A DNA stretch of 64,000 nucleotides from Dethiosulfovibrio peptidovorans DSM 11002 (lineage in GTDB: Bacteria > Synergistota > Synergistia > Synergistales > Dethiosulfovibrionaceae): positions 1,340,501-1,404,500 of the forward strand of contig NZ_ABTR02000001.1 of the NCBI RefSeq assembly GCF_000172975.1, given 5' to 3'. The first letter of the stretch is position 1. Each line of letters starts with the position of its first letter. The translations under genes and the position numbers were made by a program. The notes below the pieces were generated by a model. That model was not told where the DNA came from. It made no database searches and saw only the letters and a program-made list of their open reading frames with translations. This document shows, in pieces, positions 17,097-25,096 of the stretch.

Positions 17097-18524
17097 TTGG
17101 TTCAAGAGGTAGTGCTTTCCGCTCTCGTGGAGCGATGGAAAAAGGAGGAAGGAATAAGGACCCTTTGTTCCGATTACGGTAAAGACATAGGGGCATACAA
17201 AAAATATCAGGAATCCTCGGAGAGAGAGGCCCGAGTGAAGGCCAGAAAGCTATGGAACTCCATGTCCGATCGCTATTGGCAGATCTTCAGGGAGATACTT
17301 ATCGCCATGATCAAGACACTTCCGGTGTCTCTTTCTTTTTCCTCTAAGGAGAGGCTCTTCCTGGACTGCGGTTTTCTCTCCCCCGGCGTGACCCCGTTCA
17401 ACGAGGATCTGCCAAGTTGGCTGGACCAGGAGATACCGGACGATATGTTCCGTTATTTTTCCTTCACGGATCTTTGGATCGAGAAATACGCCTTACTCTA
17501 CAACAGAGATAAAAGAAGCGGTGTCGGAAGGTTCGGTGACAAGTTTCAACGATATCAGGCCCAGCTTTCCGGGGCTCTTAAGAGGGCGGCCTTTTCTCTG
17601 AGGGCCATGTTGCCTCAGATTCCCGAATGTCCCAAGGAAAAGGCGGACGAACTGGTCGACAGGTTGGAGAAGAACCTGGAACCTTTTCTTGAACGTCATA
17701 TGAGGACCCGTTATTTCAGAGAGCTGGAGAAAAAGGAATACAACGAGGTCGTGGATGGGGCTAATTCTTTCTTCTATGCCAGGAAGGAAATAGAGTCGAT
17801 CCTCACGAGGGCCGTCCGATCGGTGGAGGGATTCGAGGATAGCCAGAGGCGCAAGCTCAAAGGGCTTCTGGACGACGTCGTTTTCTTGGGATCGGTGACC
17901 ATACACATAAGAAACGAGATGGACCGTTGGGATAAAGCGGTTGAGAGAGGTTCCGCTAAGTTCGGAACGGAATCGGACGGAGATCGTTTGGTCCAGATGG
18001 AAGAGGCTTTGAAGGTTAAAAGGGAGATAGCGGCTCAGATGGCCGGAATGGCCCGAACCGACACGTCGCCTCTGTGTCAACAGTCCCATCAACCTCCTCT
18101 GACCTTTGAGGCCGTGTCGGAGATATTGAACCGTCTAGTACCTCTGGACAACGACATGCTAAGGGTTCCCAGGGTACGGATGTATGGAATTCCCCGGGTG
18201 GTAATAGTTCCCGGTCAGGGATACGGAACGTACGATTGGACGGACAATACCTTCATGCTGCCTCTATTCCCCAGCTACAGTGCAGAGAGGGCTGTAGCCT
18301 ATTCCCTGGCGACCTTCAGGTGGGATGCCGACGAGGACAGGGAGTTCAAGAACACCTACGAGCTTCTCAAGGAGAATCGTGGCAAGTCCATAAAAGGGTT
18401 GGCTTCGTCTTTTTCCAACGATTACTATCTATGGCTCACCAAGGAGAGGTTCGGCTTCAGGGTTCTACCCAGAGAGGTCAGAGATTGGTTCAAGACGAAG
18501 TTCGACTCCGAGGGAGTTCGTTAG
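17097..18524 (+). CDS. Unrecognised soluble protein of about 475 residues
   Basis: I do not recognise this protein. It has no signal peptide or membrane segment and is rich in charged helices. An N-terminal Lys/Glu-rich stretch (ERWKKEEGIRTL) is followed by two long helical regions (LKRAAFSLRAMLPQI and ELVDRLEKNLEPFLERHMRTRYFRELEKKEYNEV) that may be coiled coils. A more globular last third contains VPRVRMYGIPRVVIVPGQGYGTYDWTDN and ends in aromatic-rich NDYYLWLTKERFGFRVLP. TTG at 17097 follows AAAGGGGAG at good spacing; ATG at 17079 has no ribosome site. It stands alone between a divergent transporter gene and the remB-gyrB pair, with coding statistics like its neighbours, so it is probably a real, lineage-restricted gene. 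Confidence 0.75.
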   Translation: MVQEVVLSALVERWKKEEGIRTLCSDYGKDIGAYKKYQESSEREARVKARKLWNSMSDRYWQIFREILIAMIKTLPVSLSFSSKERLFLDCGFLSPGVTPFNEDLPSWLDQEIPDDMFRYFSFTDLWIEKYALLYNRDKRSGVGRFGDKFQRYQAQLSGALKRAAFSLRAMLPQIPECPKEKADELVDRLEKNLEPFLERHMRTRYFRELEKKEYNEVVDGANSFFYARKEIESILTRAVRSVEGFEDSQRRKLKGLLDDVVFLGSVTIHIRNEMDRWDKAVERGSAKFGTESDGDRLVQMEEALKVKREIAAQMAGMARTDTSPLCQQSHQPPLTFEAVSEILNRLVPLDNDMLRVPRVRMYGIPRVVIVPGQGYGTYDWTDNTFMLPLFPSYSAERAVAYSLATFRWDADEDREFKNTYELLKENRGKSIKGLASSFSNDYYLWLTKERFGFRVLPREVRDWFKTKFDSEGVR

Positions 18525-18597
18525 CCCTGTTACTATATATTCCTCTGTTGAGTTATAATATATCGGTTGAGGACAGTGTTCCCGAAAGGGGGATGCT

Positions 18598-18789
18598 ATG
18601 TTTTTGATGTTGGAATCCCAAGACGTCCTGTCACTCGAGACGGTAGTGGCTCTCGTCAAGGACGGAGATGGGACATGTATATATCGCGACGATGGGACCG
18701 TGGAGCATTCGGTTTTCAGACCGGATACTCTGGCACGGCGCTGTTTTCCGAGGCGAACCGATCTGGTTTCCCGAAAGGAAGGAGAATGA
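18598..18789 (+). CDS. Small RemB/YaaB-like (DUF370-related) protein upstream of gyrB
   Basis: A 63-residue frame with AAAGGGGGA before its ATG and a stop five bases before the gyrB start. It begins MFLMLESQDVLSLETVVALV, resembling the MYIHLGDDFVVSTRDIVGIF opening of Bacillus RemB (YaaB), and has EHSVFRPDTLARR where RemB has its YYSPLSSSTLKKR end. RemB lies directly upstream of gyrB in Bacillus too and is a small DNA-binding regulator of matrix genes. The central part is shorter here, and residues after about 50 are not conserved. Position and end similarity support the call, but the identity is moderate. Confidence 0.6.
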   Translation: MFLMLESQDVLSLETVVALVKDGDGTCIYRDDGTVEHSVFRPDTLARRCFPRRTDLVSRKEGE

Positions 18790-18793
18790 ATAT

Positions 18794-20707
18794 ATGACGG
18801 CAACTTCGGCCCAGTCTCAATATACGGCACAGAGCATACAGATTCTCGAGGGCTTGGAAGCGGTACGCAAGCGCCCGGGGATGTACATAGGAGACACCGC
18901 GACCCGGGGACTTCATCACTGCGTCTACGAGGTCGTCGACAACGCCGTTGACGAGGCTCTGGCCGGTTACTGTTCCGAGATAAAGGTGACCATACATACC
19001 GACGGAAGCGTGTCCGTGTCGGATAACGGCAGAGGCATCCCCGTCGATCCCCACCCCTCCAACGGACGTCCCGCCTGCGAGGTCGTTTTGACCGTTCTGC
19101 ACGCCGGAGGCAAGTTCAACAACGATACCTACAAGGTTTCCGGCGGGCTGCACGGAGTCGGCGTATCGGTGGTGAACGCCCTTTCGTCCTGGCTGGAGCT
19201 GGATATATGCAGGAACGGCAAAACCTGGGGACAGAGGTTCGAGAAGGGCATTCCCGTGACCGACCTGGAGGGTGGTTACGAGACGGATAAAAGCGGAACG
19301 ACCGTCCACTTCATGCCCGACGACGAGATCTTCGAGGAGGTCTGCTTTTCCGCCGAGATCCTGGGGAACCGGCTCAGGGAGATGGCGTTCCTGATTCCTG
19401 GACTGAAGATAACCCTGATCGACGACAGAGAGGAAAAGGAGTGGACCTTCCACTACGAGGGAGGACTGGCGTCCTTCGTGGAATACCTCAACCGCGACAA
19501 GAGTTCTCTCTTCCCTAAGCCCATAGTGGTGTCGGGAGAGAGGGATTCCATCTTCGTCGAGGTGGGACTTCAGTACAACGACGGATATCACGAGAGGCTG
19601 TTTTCCTTCGCCAACCTTATCCACACCATGGAGGGCGGAACCCACGTCATAGGGCTGCGTTCTGCCATCACGAGGGCTATAAACGAGAGCGCCAGGAGGA
19701 ATAAGGTCCTCAAAGACAAGGACGCCAACCTGTCAGGAGAGGACCTCAAGGAAGGTCTAACCTGCGTAATATCGGTTAAGCTCGGCGACCCCCAGTTCGA
19801 GGGGCAGACGAAGACCAAGCTCGGCAACAGCGAGGTCAAGGGGATAGTGGATTCCATCGTCTACGAGGGGCTTTTGGTGGCCCTGGATGAGGACCCCTCC
19901 GTCCTTAAGCCCGTGGTTGACAAGGCGGTCAAGGCCCGTCAGGCTAGGGAGGCTGCCAAGAAAGCCAGAGAGCTCGTTCGCAAGACAGCCATGACCGGTC
20001 TGAACCTGCCGGGAAAGCTGGCGGACTGTTCGGGCCGTATCCCGGAAAATTGCGAGGTCTACATAGTCGAGGGAGACAGTGCCGGAGGAAGCGCCAAGCA
20101 GGGCAGGGACAGGGCCTTTCAGGCCATCCTTCCCCTGAGGGGAAAGATCCTCAACGTGGAGAAGGCCCGCCTGGATCGGATTCTCAGCAGCAAGGAGATA
20201 AGGACCATCATACAGGCCCTCGGCTGTGGAATAGGGGAGGACTTCGACACAACGAAGCTCAGGTATCACAAGATAATAATCATGACCGATGCCGACGTCG
20301 ACGGAGCTCACATCAGCACCTTGCTCCTGACCTTCTTCTATCGCTACATGAAGGAGCTTGTAGAGGGAGGATACATATACCTCGCCCAGCCGCCTCTCTA
20401 CAGGGTTCAGATCGGCAGACATTCGGAGTATATCTTCAGCGACAAGGACCTTCGTACGTTCATGAACAGCCATAAGGACACGGGAAAGAAGATAGGGGTT
20501 CAGAGGTATAAGGGGCTGGGAGAGATGAACCCGGAGCAGCTTTGGGAGACCACCATGGATCCTGAAAACAGGGTCATGAAGAGGATAGAGGTGGACGATG
20601 CCCTGGCCGCGGACGAGTACTTCAGCATACTTATGGGCGACAAGGTCGAGCCCAGAAGGGAATTTATTCAGGCTCATTCCCATGAGGTCCAAAATCTGGA
20701 CGTGTAG
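18794..20707 (+). CDS. gyrB: DNA gyrase subunit B
   Basis: ATPase subunit of the type II topoisomerase that introduces negative supercoils. At 637 residues it is the usual length of the short (Gram-positive-like) form, without the insert seen in enterobacteria. The GHKL ATPase domain has EVVDNAVDEALAGY, VSDNGRGIPVD and GGLHGVGVSVVNALS. The transducer domain follows, then the TOPRIM motifs YIVEGDSAGGSAKQGRDR and DADVDGAHI, and the C-terminal KGLGEMNPEQLWETTM. ATG at 18794 follows GGAAGGAGA, which rules out the longer upstream frame. gyrA is not in the window. Confidence 0.98.
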   Translation: MTATSAQSQYTAQSIQILEGLEAVRKRPGMYIGDTATRGLHHCVYEVVDNAVDEALAGYCSEIKVTIHTDGSVSVSDNGRGIPVDPHPSNGRPACEVVLTVLHAGGKFNNDTYKVSGGLHGVGVSVVNALSSWLELDICRNGKTWGQRFEKGIPVTDLEGGYETDKSGTTVHFMPDDEIFEEVCFSAEILGNRLREMAFLIPGLKITLIDDREEKEWTFHYEGGLASFVEYLNRDKSSLFPKPIVVSGERDSIFVEVGLQYNDGYHERLFSFANLIHTMEGGTHVIGLRSAITRAINESARRNKVLKDKDANLSGEDLKEGLTCVISVKLGDPQFEGQTKTKLGNSEVKGIVDSIVYEGLLVALDEDPSVLKPVVDKAVKARQAREAAKKARELVRKTAMTGLNLPGKLADCSGRIPENCEVYIVEGDSAGGSAKQGRDRAFQAILPLRGKILNVEKARLDRILSSKEIRTIIQALGCGIGEDFDTTKLRYHKIIIMTDADVDGAHISTLLLTFFYRYMKELVEGGYIYLAQPPLYRVQIGRHSEYIFSDKDLRTFMNSHKDTGKKIGVQRYKGLGEMNPEQLWETTMDPENRVMKRIEVDDALAADEYFSILMGDKVEPRREFIQAHSHEVQNLDV

Positions 20708-20738
20708 CGTTGTCTTAACGATCGGATAAAGATAAAAA

Positions 20739-20777
20739 AGGTGGGGACATCCGGCTAAAGATGTCCCCACCTCGTTT
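20739..20777. terminator. Bidirectional terminator between gyrB and the CheY-like gene
   Basis: AGGTGGGGACAT pairs with its exact complement around a 10-base loop (20739-20772), with TTTTT on the right and AAAAAA on the left, so it serves both convergent genes. Confidence 0.85.
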
Positions 20778-20778
20778 T

Positions 20779-21141
20779 TCAGCTTCCCATGGCCTGTTCT
20801 ATCGCCTTCCAGACCGCGTCTTCCTTGAAGGGCTTCACGATGAAGTCCTTCGCTCCCGCCCTTACCGCCTCTATTACCATTTCCTTCTGTCCCATGGCGC
20901 TTACCATCACTATCTTCGCCTTCGGATCGAATCCTATGATGCCCTTTACCGCCTCTATGCCGTTCATATGAGGCATGGTTATGTCCATAGTGACCACGTC
21001 GGGAGAATGTTTTTTGTACATCTCCAAGGCCGTTTTCCCGTTGTCCGCTTCGGCCACCACTTCATGTCCCATCTTGGTGAGCATGTTGGATAACATCATA
21101 CGCATGAAAGCGGCGTCGTCCACCACCATAATTCTAGACAT
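20779..21141 (-). CDS. Single-domain response regulator (CheY-like)
   Basis: A stand-alone receiver domain of 120 residues. It starts SRIMVVDDAAFMRMML with the acidic pair, has the phospho-acceptor Asp in VVTMDITMPHMNGIEAV, the switch Ser in MVSAMGQKEM and the conserved Lys in AKDFIVKPF. This is the CheY pattern from chemotaxis, where the phosphorylated protein binds the flagellar switch. ATG at 21141 follows GGAGGGAGACCG. No kinase is adjacent, but a chemoreceptor and a triple CheW protein lie at 55-62 kb. It could equally serve another histidine kinase. Confidence 0.9.
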   Translation of the reverse strand: MSRIMVVDDAAFMRMMLSNMLTKMGHEVVAEADNGKTALEMYKKHSPDVVTMDITMPHMNGIEAVKGIIGFDPKAKIVMVSAMGQKEMVIEAVRAGAKDFIVKPFKEDAVWKAIEQAMGS

Positions 21142-21297
21142 CGGTCTCCCTCCTCTCGGGTCCACTCTATTTTTTAAGTATATCAGTCCTGTCGCCATCG
21201 GTCATGACGCAGTTGACTCATTTATCCGTGACCTATATACTATTCGCTTGGATCATAATCAAAGTAAATAAATAATATTACCGATAGGGGTGATCCT

Positions 21298-22059
21298 TTG
21301 CTAACCATAGGTGTCGATATAGGTTCGGTGGGAACCAAGGCAGTTCTGTTCGACGGAGACATAGTGGACCGGCATCTGGAGCCCACCGGTTGGAATCCCT
21401 CAGAGGCGGGGCATAGGGCCATGGAGTCCCTGTTGAAAAGGAACTCGTTGTCGCCAGGCAGGATCGACCGGGTGGTCTCCACCGGATACGGCAGAAAGTC
21501 CTTCGTGGAGGTGGATAAGGCGGTCACGGAGATAACCTGCCATGCCAGAGGGGCCCACTTCATGGACCCGGAGATCCGTACCGTTCTGGATATAGGAGGT
21601 CAGGACAGCAAGGTGATACTCCTGGACGATCAAGGCAGGGTTTTGGACTTCATGATGAACGATAAATGCGCCGCCGGTACCGGCCGTTTTCTTCAGGTAA
21701 TGGCGACCTTGCTGGAGTATCCCATAGAGGAGTTCGGAGCGGTGGATCCAGATGGAGAGATGCAGAAGATCTCCAGTATGTGCACCGTCTTCGCCGAATC
21801 CGAGGTCGTCAGCCATTTGGCCAAAGGAATCAGTAAGAATGCGGTGGCCTTGGGGTTGCTCGAGTCGGTGGCAGTCAGGGCCTCCTCCATGTTGGGGCGT
21901 ATGGGGGTAAAGCCCGTCGTGGGCTTTACCGGCGGGGTTTCCCGCTGTCCTTCCCTGGTCTCTCTTCTGGAGGGGCAGCTGAACTGCGACGTTAGAACTT
22001 ACGGAGACTCTCATTACGCCGGAGCTCTTGGCTCCGCCTTGATAGCCTCCGAACTGTGA
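21298..22059 (+). CDS. BadF/BcrA-type ATPase, reductase/activator of the double-cubane-cluster protein (YjiL/HgdC-like)
   Basis: An ASKHA-fold ATPase that uses ATP to push low-potential electrons into a partner enzyme. It shows GVDIGSVGTKAVLFDG, DIGGQDSKVILLDD, the cluster Cys in NDKCAAGTGRFLQ and a second in SSMCTVFAESEV, which in dimers hold a shared [4Fe-4S] cluster. At 253 residues it is the single-domain type. TTG at 21298 is preceded by AGGGGTGATC. It is directly upstream of a YjiM-like partner, and the two overlap slightly if the earliest start of the partner is used. The pair could also be a 2-hydroxyacyl-CoA dehydratase activator set, but the usual second dehydratase subunit is absent. 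Confidence 0.88.
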   Translation: MLTIGVDIGSVGTKAVLFDGDIVDRHLEPTGWNPSEAGHRAMESLLKRNSLSPGRIDRVVSTGYGRKSFVEVDKAVTEITCHARGAHFMDPEIRTVLDIGGQDSKVILLDDQGRVLDFMMNDKCAAGTGRFLQVMATLLEYPIEEFGAVDPDGEMQKISSMCTVFAESEVVSHLAKGISKNAVALGLLESVAVRASSMLGRMGVKPVVGFTGGVSRCPSLVSLLEGQLNCDVRTYGDSHYAGALGSALIASEL

Positions 22060-22073
22060 GGAGGATGAAGTCT

Positions 22074-23216
22074 GTGTCGAGGATAGACGAACTGCTGGCC
22101 GATGTGGAGGCTCATTTAAAAGACGGGGTCCTTCAGGTGAAGGAGGCGTCCGAGAAGGGACGTCCTATCGTCGGAACCTACTGTACCTTCGCTCCCTGGG
22201 AGCTTATCACCGCGGCAGGGGCCATTCCGGCCACACTGTGCGCCAGAGGGGAGGACCCGATAACCGCGGCGGAGGAGCATCTGCCCAGGAATCTCTGCCC
22301 TCTGATAAAATCGAGTTACGGCTACGCCCTGACCGATAAATGTCCCTACTTTCATTTCTGCGATATGGTAATAGCGGAGAGTACATGTGACGGCAAGAAG
22401 AAGATGTACGAGCTTATGTCGAGGATGAAGCCCCTCCATCTGATGATGTTGCCTCAGACCGCCGAGGGAGACGTGGCCCGTTCCGCATGGCGGTCCGAAT
22501 TGGATCGTCTGAAGGCTCGTCTAGAGGATGCCTTTTCCGTAACTATAGACGACGAGGCGATCTCCAAACGGATCGCTCTTAGAAACAGGGAGCGTATGGC
22601 CCTGAACTCCCTTTGGGAACTGTCCAGGCTGGATCCCCCCGCCATAACCGGCAGGGAGCAGTTCCTCATCTCCGAATACTGTGAGTTCCATTTCCACAAG
22701 GAAGAGCTGGTTCCCTGGTTGGGCAACCTGGTATATCAGATCCGAGAGGCCTACGACCAAGGGGAGAGGCGGGTTGGCAAGGACGCCCCGAGGATATTGA
22801 TAACGGGCTGTCCTCTGGGAGGGGCTCAGAAGGTTATCCACGCCATAGAGGATGCTGGAGCAGTGGTGGTCTGTTACGAGAACTGTGGAGGCGTCAAGGA
22901 GTTGGGTTTCCTGGTGGACGAGGACAGGCCTCCTATGGAGGCTCTGACGGATAAATATCTCAACGTAGGCTGCTCCGTAATGACCCCCAATACTTCCCGG
23001 ATGGATAACCTGAAAAACCTCATCGAAAGCTACAATGTTGATGGAGTGGTGGAGGTGGTCCTTCAGGCCTGCCACACCTATGCCGTGGAGACCTACGAGG
23101 TCAGAGAGCTGGTCCGTTCAACCGGACGGCCCTATATGTCCGTAGAGACCGATTATTCCAAGAGCGACATAGGCCAGCTCGCCACCAGGATAGGCGCCTT
23201 TTTGGAGATGCTGTGA
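22074..23216 (+). CDS. Double-cubane-cluster protein (YjiM/HgdB-like 2-hydroxyacyl-CoA dehydratase family)
   Basis: About 380 residues of the 2-hydroxyacyl-CoA dehydratase D-component superfamily. Cys-containing motifs are GTYCTFAPWEL, HLPRNLCPLIKSSYGYAL, TDKCPYFHFCDMV, AESTCDGKKKMYE, TGCPLGG, YENCGG and QACHTYAVE. The single-subunit layout next to one BadF-type ATPase is that of E. coli YjiML and of the double-cubane-cluster protein of Carboxydothermus, which carries an [8Fe-9S] cluster and reduces small molecules. It lacks the second subunit expected for a true dehydratase. Physiological substrates of this group are unknown. GTG at 22074 has GAGGAGG nine bases upstream; GTG at 22056 would overlap the preceding stop. 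Confidence 0.85.
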   Translation: MSRIDELLADVEAHLKDGVLQVKEASEKGRPIVGTYCTFAPWELITAAGAIPATLCARGEDPITAAEEHLPRNLCPLIKSSYGYALTDKCPYFHFCDMVIAESTCDGKKKMYELMSRMKPLHLMMLPQTAEGDVARSAWRSELDRLKARLEDAFSVTIDDEAISKRIALRNRERMALNSLWELSRLDPPAITGREQFLISEYCEFHFHKEELVPWLGNLVYQIREAYDQGERRVGKDAPRILITGCPLGGAQKVIHAIEDAGAVVVCYENCGGVKELGFLVDEDRPPMEALTDKYLNVGCSVMTPNTSRMDNLKNLIESYNVDGVVEVVLQACHTYAVETYEVRELVRSTGRPYMSVETDYSKSDIGQLATRIGAFLEML

Positions 23217-23259
23217 TTTTTTAGGATCGATTTCTTTATCGATGGAGAGGAGAGATATC

Positions 23260-24252
23260 ATGAGAGTTTTGTCCAAGCTGATCGCGATGCTGTGTCTTGT
23301 TGCCGTTATGACCGCCGGAGTGTCTTCGGCCGGCACCGCCCGCAGCGGAGAGGGAATGAAGATCTGGTTCGATACCGGTGGTCCCGTGGGAGGTCCTTAC
23401 AATACCACGGTGGCCAAGGGAGCCAAGCAGGCGGCAGTCGATCTCGGTTGTGAGCTTACGCTGGTGTACTCGGACTGGAATCCGGAGAAGATGCTGGAGA
23501 ACTTCAAAAACGGCATGGCCATGGATCCCGACGGCATGGTGATCTACGGTTCCCCGGGGGACGACGCCTACGAGCCTTTGGTCAAGGAAGCCTTCGACAG
23601 AGGGATAATCGTAACCGCCATCGATACCGAGCTGCCCCGTCTTCAGCCGATGTTCCAGTCCAAGGGTTTCGGCTACATAGGGCCCGACGGATGGAAGCAG
23701 GGTGAGGATCTCGCTAAGGAGGTTCTCCGGAGGGGTGACTTCAAGGAAGGTGATCGGGCTTTCGTGTGGGGGCTCAAGAGGCTCAAAAACAGGGGACGCA
23801 GGGCCAGGGCCATAATAAAGACCTTGGAGGACGCCGGCATGGTTGTCGATTATCTGGAGATCTCCCCCGAGGTGGACAAGGACACCGCCCTGGGGACGCC
23901 GATAGTTACGGGCTATCTGTCCAGCCATCCGGACTGCAAGCTCATGATCATGGACCACGGGGCTTTGACCTCTCAGGTTGGAAACTTTCTCAGGGCCTCG
24001 GGGGTGAAACCAGGGGAGATGTTTACCGCCGGTTTCAGCCTCTCCCCTGCTACGGCTTCCGCCATAGAGGAGGGCTACCTGACCTTGGTATCGGAACATC
24101 AGCCATATCTGCTGGGGTATTTGTCGGTGCTTCAGATAGTCCAGACCAAGAGGTATGGTTTCGGAGGATTGGTAATAGACACAGGCGGCGGTTTCGTGTC
24201 CTCCGAGAACGTGGATGTCATAGCGCCTCTGGCGGCTAAGGGTATTCGCTGA
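23260..24252 (+). CDS. Periplasmic binding protein of a ribose/fructose-type sugar ABC importer
   Basis: An exported type I periplasmic binding protein of about 330 residues. The start at 23260 gives a clean signal peptide (MRVLSKLIAMLCLVAVMTAG) and follows GGAGAGGAGAG. The mature part has GGPVGGPYNTTVAKGAKQAAVDLGCEL, PDGMVIYGSPGDDAYEPLV and TAIDTELPRLQP, matching the ribose/autoinducer-2/fructose class. It leads an operon with an ATPase and a permease of the matching type. The ligand is probably a sugar or sugar-like molecule but cannot be named. Confidence 0.9.
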   Translation: MRVLSKLIAMLCLVAVMTAGVSSAGTARSGEGMKIWFDTGGPVGGPYNTTVAKGAKQAAVDLGCELTLVYSDWNPEKMLENFKNGMAMDPDGMVIYGSPGDDAYEPLVKEAFDRGIIVTAIDTELPRLQPMFQSKGFGYIGPDGWKQGEDLAKEVLRRGDFKEGDRAFVWGLKRLKNRGRRARAIIKTLEDAGMVVDYLEISPEVDKDTALGTPIVTGYLSSHPDCKLMIMDHGALTSQVGNFLRASGVKPGEMFTAGFSLSPATASAIEEGYLTLVSEHQPYLLGYLSVLQIVQTKRYGFGGLVIDTGGGFVSSENVDVIAPLAAKGIR

Positions 24253-24278
24253 TATCCTGATATAAGGAACGTAACCGA

Positions 24279-24310
24279 ACGGGGACGAGAGCGTTGGCTT
24301 CCGTCCCCGT
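24279..24310 (+). terminator. Intercistronic hairpin after the binding-protein gene
   Basis: ACGGGGACG and CGTCCCCGT form a 9-bp stem with a 14-base loop and no T-run. Such hairpins behind binding-protein genes often protect the upstream mRNA or dampen the downstream genes, so that the binding protein is made in excess. Confidence 0.55.
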
Positions 24311-24337
24311 CGCGATCGTCATGAAGGCGGTGAGGAT

Positions 24338-25096
24338 TTGGATAAGCTGGTGGAGATGAAGGGGATCGTCAAGTTTTTCGGTCACGTCGAGGCCCTCAGA
24401 GGGGTGGATTTCTCCCTGAAAAGAGGGGAGATAGTAGCCCTATTGGGGGACAACGGCGCCGGGAAATCGACCTTGATAAAGGTGCTCTCCGGGGTCCATC
24501 GTCCCGATCGCGGAACCATGTCCGTCTCGGGGGAGGATATCGATCTGGATCGTTACGGCGTAGCTCGTGCCCGTTCGTTGGGCATAGAGACGGTCTATCA
24601 AGAGAGATCATTGGGAGAGAAGCAGCCCCTTTGGCGCAACGTTTTCATGGGAAGACATCTGACGAACCGGTGGGGGGTTATCGACGTGTCCCGAGAGAAA
24701 AGGGATACCATGGATCTTCTCTCGTCTGTCCTGGGCCTTAGAGGGGTGGGGCTTGACCCAGACGCCAGCGTCGGGACCCTCTCCGGAGGGGAGAGGCAGG
24801 GCCTTGCTATAGGGCGGGCCATGTACTTCGGGGCGGAGATAATAGTGTTGGACGAGCCTACTACGGCTCTTTCTCTCGGGGAGGTCTCCAAGGTGCTCTC
24901 CTTCATACGTTCCATAAAGGAGGACGGGCGATCTTGCGTCGTCGTAAGCCACGATCTGGGGCACGTGGCACAGGTCGCGGATCGATTCGTCCTCATGGAT
25001 AGAGGGCGGGTAGAGTCCTCCTATCCGAGGGACGAGGTGACGGTGGACGAACTGATGAAGGCCATGCTCCATCTGGTGAACGGGGAGGCCTCGTGA
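24338..25096 (+). CDS. Sugar ABC transporter ATP-binding protein (single-domain, FrcA-like)
   Basis: A 252-residue ABC ATPase. Walker A is GDNGAGKSTLIKVL, the signature is LSGGERQGLAIGRAMYFGAE, and Walker B is IIVLDEPTTALS; the switch His is in VVSHDLGHV. Most ribose-type importers use a double-length ATPase, whereas the single-domain form is that of fructose FrcA systems, where it dimerises. TTG at 24338 follows GGTGAGG. Its stop overlaps the start of the permease gene. Confidence 0.93.
   Translation: MDKLVEMKGIVKFFGHVEALRGVDFSLKRGEIVALLGDNGAGKSTLIKVLSGVHRPDRGTMSVSGEDIDLDRYGVARARSLGIETVYQERSLGEKQPLWRNVFMGRHLTNRWGVIDVSREKRDTMDLLSSVLGLRGVGLDPDASVGTLSGGERQGLAIGRAMYFGAEIIVLDEPTTALSLGEVSKVLSFIRSIKEDGRSCVVVSHDLGHVAQVADRFVLMDRGRVESSYPRDEVTVDELMKAMLHLVNGEAS

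Noticed and set aside
21298-23216. 2-hydroxyglutaryl-CoA dehydratase with activator.
   Set aside because: Only one dehydratase-type subunit is present, whereas true enzymes need two; the gene pair matches YjiL/YjiM.
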